A DNA stretch of 21,904 nt from an uncultured Eggerthellaceae bacterium (GCA_934668515.1 CAKUNS010000027.1:1-21904), one strand, 5' to 3'; counted from the stretch's first letter, positions 6,666-14,394 are shown. Numbers and translations are program-made. The notes: a model not told the origin generated them from the sequence alone.

Positions 6666-7543
6666 TAGCGGCCCCCTTTCAACATGAAATGCAGGTAATC
6701 ACCAACGCTTGCGCGATCGCAAGCGATTTCGGGAAACGCCTGAACGAATTCAAGGCGGTTAGGCACGAACACATCGCAGTTGAATTCATGCTTCATCACG
6801 CACGAGCCCGGAACGCATTCGAGGATTTTCTCAACCTGCGCAACCGTACAGCGCGCAATACCAACCGTATCGGTGATGGTTTCGCGCGGCACGTCGAAGA
6901 CGATTTGACCTTCACCGATTCCCACCACACGGTCGGCGATTCGTTCCAAATCGGTCGTGATATGACTTGAAAGCAGCACGCCTCGTTCGCCCTCGCCCAC
7001 AAATGCCTGCAGCATATCCAAGATCTCGTCACGCGCAAGCGGATCAAGACCAGCGGTGGCCTCATCCAGAAGCAGCAGGTCGGCACCGTGCGATAACGCA
7101 ACCGCGATCTGCAGCTTCATGCCCATGCCACGAGAGAGTTCCTTTACCTTCGTTTTCGGATTAACGCCGAACTGCTTGATAAGCGAGCTGAACACCGAAT
7201 CGTCCCATTGCGGGAAAGCGGGCTTCAGGCATGGCACCACCTGATCTATGCGCAATTCCGAAGGGAACGGGCACATGTCAAGAACCAGGCCTATTCGAGC
7301 ACGGACGCGACGCTGGACCTCGTCAGGAGAATCGGTGCCAAACGATTCGCCGAAAAGAGCGATTTCGCCCGCATCAACATGCTGCAGGCCTAAGGCCACC
7401 CTGATTGTCGTCGTCTTGCCGGCACCATTTGCGCCAACGAATCCAACGATCTCGCCCGGTGCTACCGAAAGGCTTACGTCGCGCAACGAAAACGAATCGC
7501 TTACCTTACGACTCACGTGGCGTATATCTAGAAGACTCGTCAT
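6665..7543 (-). CDS. ABC transporter ATP-binding protein
   Basis: The 292-residue protein contains Walker A GANGAGKT at residues 37-44, the signature LSRGMGMKLQIA, Walker B LLLLDEAT, a D-loop (AGLDPLAR) and the switch histidine in LLSSHI. The signature is LSRGM rather than LSGGQ, as in many YtrB/CcmA-like ATPases. Residues after about 215 form a short C-terminal domain with FDVPRETI. It follows the GntR gene by 23 bases and is coupled to the permease by a one-base stop/start overlap. The three genes form one operon with a single ATPase and single permease, each presumably dimeric in the complex. Confidence 0.9.
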   Translation of the reverse strand: MTSLLDIRHVSRKVSDSFSLRDVSLSVAPGEIVGFVGANGAGKTTTIRVALGLQHVDAGEIALFGESFGTDSPDEVQRRVRARIGLVLDMCPFPSELRIDQVVPCLKPAFPQWDDSVFSSLIKQFGVNPKTKVKELSRGMGMKLQIAVALSHGADLLLLDEATAGLDPLARDEILDMLQAFVGEGERGVLLSSHITTDLERIADRVVGIGEGQIVFDVPRETITDTVGIARCTVAQVEKILECVPGSCVMKHEFNCDVFVPNRLEFVQAFPEIACDRASVGDYLHFMLKGGR

Positions 7544-7566
7544 GGGATTCTCTCTTTCCTTGCGTC

Positions 7567-7947
7567 TTACTCGAACTCTTCGCCTGCAACCAAATCAAGC
7601 ATTTCGTGCAACTCTGCACGCGAGACGCCCAGCTCAGATGCCTGTTTTACCGCTTGATCAAGAAACCCCTCAACATGTTTCAACTGTTCTTCGCGCAGCA
7701 TCTCGTGATTTCCCGTGGCTACGAAGCACCCCTTGCCTTGCACGGTTTCGATGAAACCCTCTGTTTCGAGATCGGAATAAGCGCGTTTGGTGGTGATGAC
7801 GCTCACCCCGATGCCGCTTGCCAATGCTCTGATGGACGGGAGCTTTTCGCCACAGGCCAAAGCACCTGAGAGGATCTGGCTTCTGATCTGGGACGAGATC
7901 TGTTCATAAATGGGCTTGTCGCTTGTGTTCGAAATGATGATGTCCAC
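7567..7947 (-). CDS. GntR-family transcriptional regulator, YtrA subfamily
   Basis: A 126-residue protein with the winged-helix N-terminus: SDKPIYEQISSQIRSQILSGAL, then EKLPSIRALASGIGVSVITT and AYSDLETEGFIETVQGKGCFV. A short helical tail of about 50 residues follows. The small C-terminal domain is typical of the YtrA subfamily, which lacks a large effector domain and usually sits first in an ABC-transporter operon, as here. GTG 7947 is chosen over the upstream in-frame start near 7980 because AAAGG lies at the right distance and the upstream extension would run into the operator. It probably represses its own operon through the inverted repeat at 7960-7993. Confidence 0.88.
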   Translation of the reverse strand: MDIIISNTSDKPIYEQISSQIRSQILSGALACGEKLPSIRALASGIGVSVITTKRAYSDLETEGFIETVQGKGCFVATGNHEMLREEQLKHVEGFLDQAVKQASELGVSRAELHEMLDLVAGEEFE

Positions 7948-7959
7948 GATGGGCCTTTC

Positions 7960-8010
7960 GTGTATATAACCGGTAAGCACAGTATATATACACTATTCAC
8001 AGTTACGCAA
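7960..8010 (-). promoter_or_regulatory. Promoter and YtrA-type operator of the GntR/ABC operon
   Basis: On the minus strand a -35-like TTGCGT (8010-8005) and a -10 TATACT (7986-7981) are separated by 18 bases. A perfect 9-bp inverted repeat, GTGTATATA (7960-7968) with TATATACAC (7985-7993), spans 34 bases and covers the -10 box and the start site. From memory, YtrA-type regulators bind repeats of the form GTGTA...TACAC, which this matches. The arrangement fits simple repression of the operon by its first gene. Confidence 0.7.
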
Positions 8011-8070
8011 GTACCTTTTCGAACAAGTTCAAAAAGGCACACCGGGCAGCAAGATCGCCCCAAAACCATT

Positions 8071-8100
8071 CGAGGGTGAGCGAATAATCGCTCACCCTCG
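8071..8100. repeat. Perfect 13-bp inverted repeat in divergent intergenic region
   Basis: CGAGGGTGAGCGA (8071-8083) is fully complementary to 8088-8100 across the 4-base loop ATAA. It lies between the minus-strand GntR promoter and the plus-strand DUF6323 gene, so no annotated transcript ends here. Neither side carries a strong T-run. The surrounding stretch 8011-8339 holds no gene that I can support; it has this hairpin, a distant 9-bp repeat pair (8182-8190 with 8240-8248) and a promoter at 8283-8311. Confidence 0.6.
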
Positions 8101-8282
8101 CATACTTAAAAACGCTATGCAATTAACCGTTCCTTAAAGAACAATAACCAAAAAGACATCCCCTAAGATGTATTCGCTTGGGCACCATCGCCCACGGACG
8201 CGACTTACCATGCAGTGAACTATGGCAATTTTCCGCATCCGATGGTGCTTACATTACCACGTTTCGCCTTCGGTTTTCAGTC

Positions 8283-8311
8283 TTGTTCCAGCCGTTGAAT
8301 GGGTGTATTAG
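8283..8311 (+). promoter_or_regulatory. Candidate promoter for the DUF6323/DUF6179 operon
   Basis: TTGTTC (8283-8288), a 17-base spacer and TATTAG (8306-8311) lie 28 bases before ATG 8340. The ribosome site AAGGAG sits between the predicted start site and the gene. Confidence 0.45.
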
Positions 8312-8339
8312 GCATTATCCGACCAATCGAAGGAGTGCC

Positions 8340-8879
8340 ATGAACGCATTATTCCCGCTTTCAAGTTTTGTGGTAGAGAAGCGCCTGATCCCCTCGCGGA
8401 CGATGGACATGTTGAGATCTCATGGCATCAGTCTTTCCCCAACGCAGATCTCGCAGCTGGAAACGCACCGAAAAGAAGAGCTCGCGAAAAACGAACGCTT
8501 AGAGTTCGACACATGGGGGCTTTGCGTCTTGCTTGAAGACCTTGCAAGCAGCGAAACAATTCGCCCGAACGAATTCGTAAGGGCAGCTCAGTCAGCGATT
8601 GCCTTGTTCTACGAGACCTGGGACATCGTCGACCCCGCCATCGGCGATCAGGAAATTGCCGAGTTGATTGTCAGCGAGACCATTCGAAAGCATGGGTGCG
8701 TCGAACACCTTGACTCGTTCGAGCTAGCCGCCTCTTTCCGTCTCAAGCAGCCCACCCTTGCCGAAGAGATCATGCAAAACGAAACGAACTTAGCTTATTG
8801 CTGGAACAACGAAGACTGGGAGTACGACGAATACGCACCTGGATGGGATGGCGAATCGTGGGAGGACAACCATGAATAA
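8340..8879 (+). CDS. DUF6323 family protein
   Basis: The ATG at 8340 follows AAGGAG with good spacing and gives 179 residues. A longer in-frame extension to 8178 would cross the promoter and is rejected. The segment SHGISLSPTQISQLETHRKEEL, then RLEFDTW, and later SAIALFYETWDIVDPAIGDQEI with IRKHG, matches my memory of DUF6323. That family is a cytosolic helical family of unknown function in anaerobic Firmicutes and Actinobacteria. The C-terminus is strongly acidic and aromatic (NNEDWEYDEYAPGWDGE). It overlaps the next gene by 8 bases (ATGAATAA), so the two products are made together. Confidence 0.7.
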   Translation: MNALFPLSSFVVEKRLIPSRTMDMLRSHGISLSPTQISQLETHRKEELAKNERLEFDTWGLCVLLEDLASSETIRPNEFVRAAQSAIALFYETWDIVDPAIGDQEIAELIVSETIRKHGCVEHLDSFELAASFRLKQPTLAEEIMQNETNLAYCWNNEDWEYDEYAPGWDGESWEDNHE

Positions 8880-9531
8880 CCTCGCAAATCCAGTCGCGAA
8901 CCAAGCCAAGCGCGCGATTCAGCAAAAGACCTTCGAAAACTTCAACCATCTGTATCGCAAGCTCATTCGGCTTTACACAACGGGAAGCACGGGGTCGGTA
9001 TCGAAACTCGAGTCATCGCAGATTCTAGAATCACTGTCATTTGTGCTGGGATTTCATGACGGCGACAATAGCAAAGTGCTCGAAGAGCTGGCCGAACAAG
9101 ACCCGGACAGGCTCTTTCAACGCAAGCAAGGGGAATTGACAACTCGCGTCGATCACGCACTCAGAACATGGCGCGAAATCTGCATGATCATGCCTTCCAT
9201 CAACAACGTTGCGCTTCGCGATTCACTTGCAGACTTCGGAAACCTCAAGGCGCTTTACGATACATACTTCGCCGCGCATGAAGTGCCACTGGGCAATATT
9301 CAGTACCAGCTTAGCCTTCCCATCAGCGAAAGCCTTTTGGGCATCGACTACGCTCAAGCGTGGCTTGATCAGCTTCTAACCGAAACGCGCTATATTTCAC
9401 AGTTCACAACAGAAAGCTGCATAGCCGTACTCGAGCAAGTATGTCCCGATTACAAGGGATTGCACGTGAACCTGTACGACCTGCTTGCTCCCTGCGAAGA
9501 TCAACTCGAACGCAAAGCAACACCCCTGTAA
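8872..9531 (+). CDS. DUF6179 domain-containing protein
   Basis: The product is 219 residues from ATG 8872, which has GGGAGG just upstream, within the end of the DUF6323 gene. The C-terminal segment YDTYFAAHEVPLGNIQYQL, then PISESLLGIDYAQAWLDQLL, matches what I recall of DUF6179, the usual neighbour of DUF6323. The N-terminal half is helical with a Gly-containing SFVLGFHDG stretch. No membrane segment or catalytic motif was seen. The 8-base overlap with DUF6323 argues for a stable pair or complex. Function unknown. Confidence 0.7.
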   Translation: MNNLANPVANQAKRAIQQKTFENFNHLYRKLIRLYTTGSTGSVSKLESSQILESLSFVLGFHDGDNSKVLEELAEQDPDRLFQRKQGELTTRVDHALRTWREICMIMPSINNVALRDSLADFGNLKALYDTYFAAHEVPLGNIQYQLSLPISESLLGIDYAQAWLDQLLTETRYISQFTTESCIAVLEQVCPDYKGLHVNLYDLLAPCEDQLERKATPL

Positions 9532-9600
9532 CGAAAGCTCATTCATGCTGGCACAGCGAGATAATAAGGGCAGCTGTCAATCGTCTTCCGGAGGCGCATC

Positions 9601-10485
9601 GTGCAACTATGGCTTGTCGCAGCTTTCGCATCCGCATTGTTTGCAGGCGTCGTTTCCATCCTTGCCAAATGCGGTATCAGAACCATCGACTCAGATGTCG
9701 CCACGGCACTTCGCACGTGCGTCGTGGCCGTCTTCACCTGGGTAATGGTGGCCGTGGTAGGTTCAGCCGAATCGATTGGCGATATCTCGCCCAAATCATG
9801 GCTGTTCCTTGCATTATCGGGATTGGCAACCGGCGGTTCGTGGATCTGCTACTTTAAAGCGCTCTCGGTTGGCGATATCAACAAAGTTGTGCCCATCGAC
9901 AAATCCAGCACCCTTATGGCTGTCGTTCTTTCCATCGTGCTATTCAACGAAACCGGCAATTTGATCCTGCGCCTTGCCGGCACCGCCGTGGCAACCGTGG
10001 GAACGTTCCTGATGATCGAGAAGAAGTCGAGCAACACAAGCTGCACCAGCGAGCGCGATTACCGCATGAGCATCGCCTATGCGTTAGCCGCCGCCTTTTT
10101 CGCCGCCCTGACCTCAGTGCTTGCAAAAGTCGGCATCGAAGGGGTCGAAAGCAACCTGGCAACCGCCATTCGCACGATGTTCGTGCTGGCAATGGCATGG
10201 GGCATCGTCGCTGGCAAGGGCAAGCTTGGCCTAGTTAAAGACGCAAACCATCGCGAGCTTGCGTTTCTTGCCGCATCGGGTTTGGCTACGGGCGCGTCGT
10301 GGCTGTGCTACTACTACGCAATCCAAATGGGTCAAGTCAGCGTAGTGGTGCAGGTGGACAAACTCTCGTTGTTGGTTTCAATCGCGTTCGCCGCAATCGT
10401 ATTTGGCGAAAAGCTATCACGACGCGGAGGAATCGGGCTAGCGCTCATAGTTGTTGGCACCGCCCTTGTGGCAGCTTGCGGGTAA
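9601..10485 (+). CDS. EamA-family (DMT superfamily) transporter
   Basis: This 294-residue, ten-helix membrane protein starts at GTG 9601 behind GGAGG. Two homologous halves are visible, each opening with a 'FA(A/G)..SILAK.GI...DS..AT..RT' pattern: FAGVVSILAKCGI near residue 15 and FAALTSVLAKVGI near residue 165. Each also contains an SGLATG(G/A)SW(I/L)CYF/YYA segment. This internal duplication is the hallmark of EamA drug/metabolite transporters. Each half ends in a 'VV(P/Q)(I/V)DK(S/L)S' motif, which is common in a subset sometimes labelled as small-molecule exporters. The substrate cannot be inferred. It stands alone, 69 bases past DUF6179. Confidence 0.88.
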   Translation: MQLWLVAAFASALFAGVVSILAKCGIRTIDSDVATALRTCVVAVFTWVMVAVVGSAESIGDISPKSWLFLALSGLATGGSWICYFKALSVGDINKVVPIDKSSTLMAVVLSIVLFNETGNLILRLAGTAVATVGTFLMIEKKSSNTSCTSERDYRMSIAYALAAAFFAALTSVLAKVGIEGVESNLATAIRTMFVLAMAWGIVAGKGKLGLVKDANHRELAFLAASGLATGASWLCYYYAIQMGQVSVVVQVDKLSLLVSIAFAAIVFGEKLSRRGGIGLALIVVGTALVAACG

Positions 10486-10632
10486 ACGTAAGAGCGATCA
10501 ACCGACGAAAGCCTTCACGGCGACCCCTCTCGCTGAAGCAAAGCGCCCATCGCGCAACCAGCTGTTGCTAGGATGTACGCCCCGCCGCGCGTATTCTTGA
10601 GCCAACGAAACAACTCGCCGAGAGGAGCACTC

Positions 10633-11457
10633 ATGGCATTCGCAGAAAAGCTTGTCGCCATACGCCGCGCGCACAACCTCACACAAGACCAGCTTGCCGC
10701 CAAACTATTCGTCACCCGCCAAGCAGTAAGCCGCTGGGAGCGCGGAGAAGTCACGCCCGGAATCGACATGATGAAGCTGATCGCCGCCGTCACAGGCGAA
10801 CCGCTTTCCCATCTTCTTGAAATGCCCGAGCACTACTGCGACAGCTGCGGCATGTATCTAACGCCCGACGACTACGGAACCGATGCCTCGGGCGGCAAAT
10901 CCGATCACTATTGCAAGTGGTGCTACGACCGCGGCGAATATACCTATGAGACCACCATGGAAGCCATGATCGAGGATTGCGCTCCGCGCCTGGCAGAAAA
11001 CACGGGCATGACCCTTGATGAAGCGGTATCGCTTATGGGGGCAGTTCTTCCGCAGCTCGAACGCTGGCGCGCCGTGAAGGAAAACGAACAGCGCTACGGT
11101 GCCGAAGCGCGAGAGAAATACGGTAACGAGGCGATTGACGCCGCAAATGAAAGAATCCTCGACATGGACTCCGCTACCTGGACTGACGTGAAAGAACTCG
11201 AGAAAGCCATCTTGGGACAGCTTTCCATTGCACTCAGCGATGGAGATGCTGCAGGCACAGAAGCCGGGAAGCTCGTGCAAATGCATCTTCGCTGGGTCAG
11301 CTTGCACTGGGGAGCCGAACCCGAACGAGACATTTACTTAAATCTTGTGCGCAGCTACCTGGAAGACCCTCGATTCGTTTCATACTACGACGAACCCTGC
11401 GGCAAGGGCGCAACGGCATTCCTGGTGAAAGCCGTGGAAGGCACGCTGGAAGAATAG
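10633..11457 (+). CDS. XRE HTH - zinc ribbon - TipAS effector-domain regulator
   Basis: From ATG 10633 (AGAGGAG upstream) the 274-residue protein has three parts. Residues 5-58 are an XRE-type HTH (LTQDQLAAKLFVTRQAVSRW). Residues 69-97 are a zinc-ribbon-like segment with two CxxC pairs, Cys69/Cys72 and Cys94/Cys97. Residues about 155-270 resemble TipAS, the drug-binding globin-like domain of MerR-type TipA, with a sequence starting RYGAEAREKYGNEAID and ending DPRFVSYYDEPCGKGATAFL. In TipA the TipAS domain binds thiopeptides covalently through a Cys. A Cys is present late in this domain, at CGKG (about residue 256), but equivalence is not established. It is probably a ligand-responsive transcription factor. 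The extended upstream frame (start near 10573) lacks a ribosome site and is rejected. Confidence 0.75.
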   Translation: MAFAEKLVAIRRAHNLTQDQLAAKLFVTRQAVSRWERGEVTPGIDMMKLIAAVTGEPLSHLLEMPEHYCDSCGMYLTPDDYGTDASGGKSDHYCKWCYDRGEYTYETTMEAMIEDCAPRLAENTGMTLDEAVSLMGAVLPQLERWRAVKENEQRYGAEAREKYGNEAIDAANERILDMDSATWTDVKELEKAILGQLSIALSDGDAAGTEAGKLVQMHLRWVSLHWGAEPERDIYLNLVRSYLEDPRFVSYYDEPCGKGATAFLVKAVEGTLEE

Positions 11458-11571
11458 ACCCCAACAACATAGCAGGGCCCTTGCGAAACGCCACGACCCC
11501 TGCCCTGCAGCTACGTGTTTTAGCGCCAGCCGTAGCCTTTTGCGTGGCGCGCAACCTAACGCGACGTCGAC

Positions 11572-11610
11572 AAAAGAGAAACCCGAGGACGCCTCTCGAC
11601 GCCCTCGGGT
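11572..11610 (-). terminator. Terminator of the lipoprotein gene (minus strand)
   Basis: The stem ACCCGAGG (11581-11588) pairs with CCTCGGGT (11603-11610), with two further pairs inside an A-C mismatch. On the minus strand it is followed by TTTCTCTTTTG. It lies 28 bases past the lipoprotein stop. Between it and the TipAS gene are only weak 6-7 bp hairpins (11472-11508, 11523-11550). Confidence 0.7.
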
Positions 11611-11637
11611 TTGTGTCGCTGTAGTAAACGATCGACG

Positions 11638-12207
11638 CTATTTCAGAACCATACGCTCGGCCATCTGAACCGATTCTTCCCAACTAAGCTTGGAGCCCAA
11701 AGTCAGTGCTACGGTTTTACCAGATGGTGCCTTGGCGAACAGGTTGATGGTGCCGTTCGGTGCGGTATGGCGGACCCACGTGATGCCGTTGATTTCAATC
11801 TCGTCAATGACACCTTCCTTCTTAGAGCCCTGCCTGGCCTCGGCTTCCTGCATCGGCTCAGTCTTAAACGTGCGTAAGAAAATGTCAGGAGAGCTTGCGC
11901 CTACACGCCTGAACTCACACTGCTCGTACTTCTCATCGACCCTGTCGGTAAGCTCCCAACCTTCAATCGGAATGATGCTGTACGAAGGAAACTCGATACC
12001 GCCCTGAGCCACGATTTCGTTAACCGGCTCCTCGCTGGCGCTGCCCGAAGCCTGCTCTTCAACCTGAGACGCAGCCGCATCGCTGCCAGATCCCGAACCG
12101 CTTTGAGCGCCGTTACCGCCGCAACCGACCATCGTGAGCGCAAGCGTTGCCGACAAAGCAACAACGGGAACGCCCACCACGGCCTTTTTGATCATAGGTT
12201 TAAGCAT
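11638..12207 (-). CDS. Predicted lipoprotein
   Basis: The 189-residue product begins MLKPMIKKAVVGVPVVALSA, then a hydrophobic helix and the lipobox TMVGC. The acylated Cys is at about residue 29. A low-complexity Gly/Ser/Ala/Glu linker follows (GGNGAQSGSGSGSDAAAS and onward to about residue 62). The compact extracellular domain of about 125 residues has no motif I recognise. It contains FPSYSIIPIEGWELTDRV and GITWVRHTAPNGTINLFAKA, giving a beta-rich impression similar to small 'substrate-stability' lipoprotein domains of Coriobacteriia. ATG 12207 is preferred over GTG 12216 because AAAGGA lies at normal spacing only to the ATG. It is monocistronic, ending in its own terminator. Confidence 0.8.
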   Translation of the reverse strand: MLKPMIKKAVVGVPVVALSATLALTMVGCGGNGAQSGSGSGSDAAASQVEEQASGSASEEPVNEIVAQGGIEFPSYSIIPIEGWELTDRVDEKYEQCEFRRVGASSPDIFLRTFKTEPMQEAEARQGSKKEGVIDEIEINGITWVRHTAPNGTINLFAKAPSGKTVALTLGSKLSWEESVQMAERMVLK

Positions 12208-12280
12208 ATCGATCACTTCCTTTCGCCTAAAAATCCGACAGCCGTTTTCTCTTCGAGCCTTCGCTCTGAAGTTGGCTTCT

Positions 12281-12312
12281 GCCTATATTGTGCCGCGCAA
12301 GGCACCATAGGC
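12281..12312. repeat. Imperfect inverted repeat in the lipoprotein/dus divergent promoter region
   Basis: GCCTAT...GTGCC (12281-12294) is mirrored by GGCAC...ATAGGC (12301-12312) around a GCGCAA loop. This gives 11 paired positions with a small internal bulge. It lies 74 bases upstream of the lipoprotein start. On the minus strand it contains a CAATATA string that could be part of its -10 region. Confidence 0.4.
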
Positions 12313-12383
12313 GAAGTCACCTGCGGTTCAATCGGCTTACGCGCTCACGCCGTGTGTCCAACATGCAACAAGAAAAAGCGACC

Positions 12384-12413
12384 TTGTGGCAGAGGGACGT
12401 CAGGTTGCATAAT
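12384..12413 (+). promoter_or_regulatory. Candidate promoter for the tRNA-dihydrouridine synthase gene
   Basis: TTGTGG (12384-12389), an 18-base spacer and CATAAT (12408-12413) are placed 42 bases before ATG 12456. Confidence 0.45.
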
Positions 12414-12455
12414 GCTACAGACGAAACGACTGGACGGAAGGCAGAGTAAGCGCAG

Positions 12456-13409
12456 ATGCAACTATCGTTGGCACCCATGGAAGGAATCACTGGATACGTG
12501 TTCCGTCGCGTCCATGCCGACGCATTCGGGGCGCTGGATCGTTACTACACGCCATTCATCTCACAGCTTCACGAGGTGGGAACGCCCTTAAGCAAGCGCT
12601 ACGCTCGCGAGCTTGATCCCGCGAACAACAAAGGGCTTAACGTCATTCCGCAATTGTTAACCAACGATGCGGATAGGTTCGTTTGGACGACGCAGCTTCT
12701 TGCCGATATGGGCTACAAAGAGGTCAACCTCAATCTTGGATGTCCTTCGGGGACAGTGGTTTCCAAAGGAAAAGGCTCCGGATTCTTGCGCGAACCAGAC
12801 AAACTCGAGGCATTCCTTTCTGATATCTGCGAGCGCTCACCCTTGCCCGTCTCGGTGAAAACGCGCATCGGCTTCGACGACGATTCCGAATACGAAACGC
12901 TCTTGGATCTGTACTGCCGTTGTGACATTTCCGAACTCATCGTTCACCCGCGCGTTCAAAAGGATCTCTACCGCGGCGTGCCCAGGCGCGAGTTGTATGG
13001 CGAAACGCTCGAGCGCGCGCCCTTCCCCGTTGCCTATAACGGGGATATCTTCGACGTAGCCGATCTTGATGAGCTTGTTGCAACTTATCCGAAAACGAGC
13101 CACGTGATGATCGGTCGCGGCATCCTGACGAACCCGGCCCTTGCACGCATGATCGACGGCGGTGAAAAGGCCTCACACGAGGAGCTTCAGCGATTCCACG
13201 ACAACCTGTACCAGGCATATACCGACGTCATGGGCGGAAACGCGGTTTTTCGCATGAAGGAGTGGTGGTTCTACGCAAAGCACTCCTTCACCGATCCGAC
13301 CCCGATCACGCGTGCCATTAGAAAGGTGCGACGCGCAGACGATTACGAAGCCGTGGCGCGCAACATCTTCGCCACCGAAGAAATGTCCGACTCGCCGCGT
13401 TTCTGCTGA
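12456..13409 (+). CDS. dus: tRNA-dihydrouridine synthase
   Basis: The 317-residue protein has the Dus TIM-barrel signatures. These are an N-terminal LAPMEGITGYVFRR (FMN-binding and 'AP M.G.T' motif), LNLGCPSGTVVSKGKGSGFL with the GCP Cys (Cys96) usually taken as the catalytic acid, VSVKTRIGFDD, LIVHPRVQKDLYRG, FPVAYNGDIFD and VMIGRGILTNPAL. It would reduce uridine to dihydrouridine in tRNA D- or variable-loop positions using FMN and NADPH. The subtype (DusA/B/C) is not decidable by eye. The start has a weak ribosome site (AAGCG), with GGAAGG further upstream. It converges on the EFR1 gene with only 18 bases between the two stops. Confidence 0.92.
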   Translation: MQLSLAPMEGITGYVFRRVHADAFGALDRYYTPFISQLHEVGTPLSKRYARELDPANNKGLNVIPQLLTNDADRFVWTTQLLADMGYKEVNLNLGCPSGTVVSKGKGSGFLREPDKLEAFLSDICERSPLPVSVKTRIGFDDDSEYETLLDLYCRCDISELIVHPRVQKDLYRGVPRRELYGETLERAPFPVAYNGDIFDVADLDELVATYPKTSHVMIGRGILTNPALARMIDGGEKASHEELQRFHDNLYQAYTDVMGGNAVFRMKEWWFYAKHSFTDPTPITRAIRKVRRADDYEAVARNIFATEEMSDSPRFC

Positions 13410-13427
13410 TGCGTCACAGGCGCGCCG

Positions 13428-14180
13428 CTATTTGCCGGGGTGCGTGTACTGGCCGTGACCCTTCGTGCGATTTCCGTACTGAATGGAGAACTCCGGGCAG
13501 TGATGAAGGCACGCAAGACACGCCGCGCATTTGTCCATAATCCAAACCGGCTTGCCGTCCTCGATGTGAATTGCCGACACGGGGCATTTCCTTGCGCACA
13601 GACCGCATCCGATACAAGAATCCTCAACGGTGAAGTGCTTGGTTTTGCGCATGGCATCGTACTCAAGCGAGTAGAAGATCTTCGCAGCAAACACCGGAAC
13701 CTTGCGCGGCATGAAATCGCCGGCAACTTGGCCGCGAACTTTCTCAATCGCAAAGTCGATCTGCTTCTCGGCGGCCTCATTGATACGCTCGACTTTATCG
13801 ACGTCGCCCAAATCGAAGATAGGCGTCCAGGTATCGGGCATCTTCACGCCAAAGTACGCGTCAAAAGCCAGACCCTTCTGCTTCATGATCTGGTTGGCAA
13901 ACCAGCCGGGCTGGCCAGGGGTGCTCCCGAATGTCGCGGCGTACCAGAGGTAAGCGGGCTTCCCGTCGAACGAAAGCATTTGCAGGAAATCGCCCACAAC
14001 GCTGGGCAAACCCCACGCGTAAGCAGGCGCGACAACGCCAACGGATTCGCCTGCAACGGCAAAACGATAGCGCCCTTCCTTAATGAAATCGTCAATCGAA
14101 ACGATATCTTCCCCCATTGCATCAGCAACGCGCTGCGCCACGTGTTTCGAATTGCCCGTAGCCGAAAAATAAAAGATCAC
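13428..14180 (-). CDS. EFR1-type flavodoxin-ferredoxin fusion
   Basis: This 250-residue protein opens with a flavodoxin domain (FYFSATGNSKHVAQRV, the FMN-phosphate loop SATGNS, then VVAPAYAWGLP). It closes with two ferredoxin clusters: CIGCGLCARKCPVSAI near residue 190 and CAACLACLHHCPEFSI near residue 218. This is the architecture of the EFR1 family of soluble electron-transfer proteins found widely in gut anaerobes. The partner reductase or acceptor is not known from sequence. GTG 14180 lies behind GGGGGAGG. The intergenic region upstream carries three palindromes (14283-14346), so regulation by a dimeric factor is plausible. Confidence 0.88.
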   Translation of the reverse strand: MIFYFSATGNSKHVAQRVADAMGEDIVSIDDFIKEGRYRFAVAGESVGVVAPAYAWGLPSVVGDFLQMLSFDGKPAYLWYAATFGSTPGQPGWFANQIMKQKGLAFDAYFGVKMPDTWTPIFDLGDVDKVERINEAAEKQIDFAIEKVRGQVAGDFMPRKVPVFAAKIFYSLEYDAMRKTKHFTVEDSCIGCGLCARKCPVSAIHIEDGKPVWIMDKCAACLACLHHCPEFSIQYGNRTKGHGQYTHPGK

Positions 14181-14282
14181 GATGCCTCCCCCGATCTAAG
14201 CTTCACCGATACGCTAAGCAGATGAGCAAAGCCGATGATCCATCTTGCTGTTCGGCCTGCATCGTGTCTCCCATTCACGTTA

Positions 14283-14346
14283 GTCAATTCATTGACAATT
14301 GTACCGCCAACCAGATTGGTTGACTGCATTAGTCTATCGTTAGACT
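14283..14346. promoter_or_regulatory. Cluster of three short palindromes upstream of EFR1 gene
   Basis: There are three perfect palindromes in 64 bases: GTCAATtcATTGAC (14283-14296), CAACCAgatTGGTTG (14308-14322) and AGTCTAtcgtTAGACT (14331-14346). Their centres are about 25 and 24 bases apart. The string TTGACT/AGTCAA recurs across them. A TACAAT on the minus strand (14303-14298) could be the -10 of the EFR1 gene. No regulator adjoins. Confidence 0.5.
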
Positions 14347-14394
14347 TTTATAAGGCATGGCGCATGGAAGCCACATAAAACGAAGGCGGATACC

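Noticed and set aside
8178..8339. N-terminal extension of the DUF6323 gene
   Set aside because: It has no ribosome site and overlaps the promoter at 8283-8311; ATG 8340 has AAGGAG.
14181..14394. tRNA or small RNA gene
   Set aside because: The short palindromes do not form a cloverleaf and no TTCGA-type T-arm was found.
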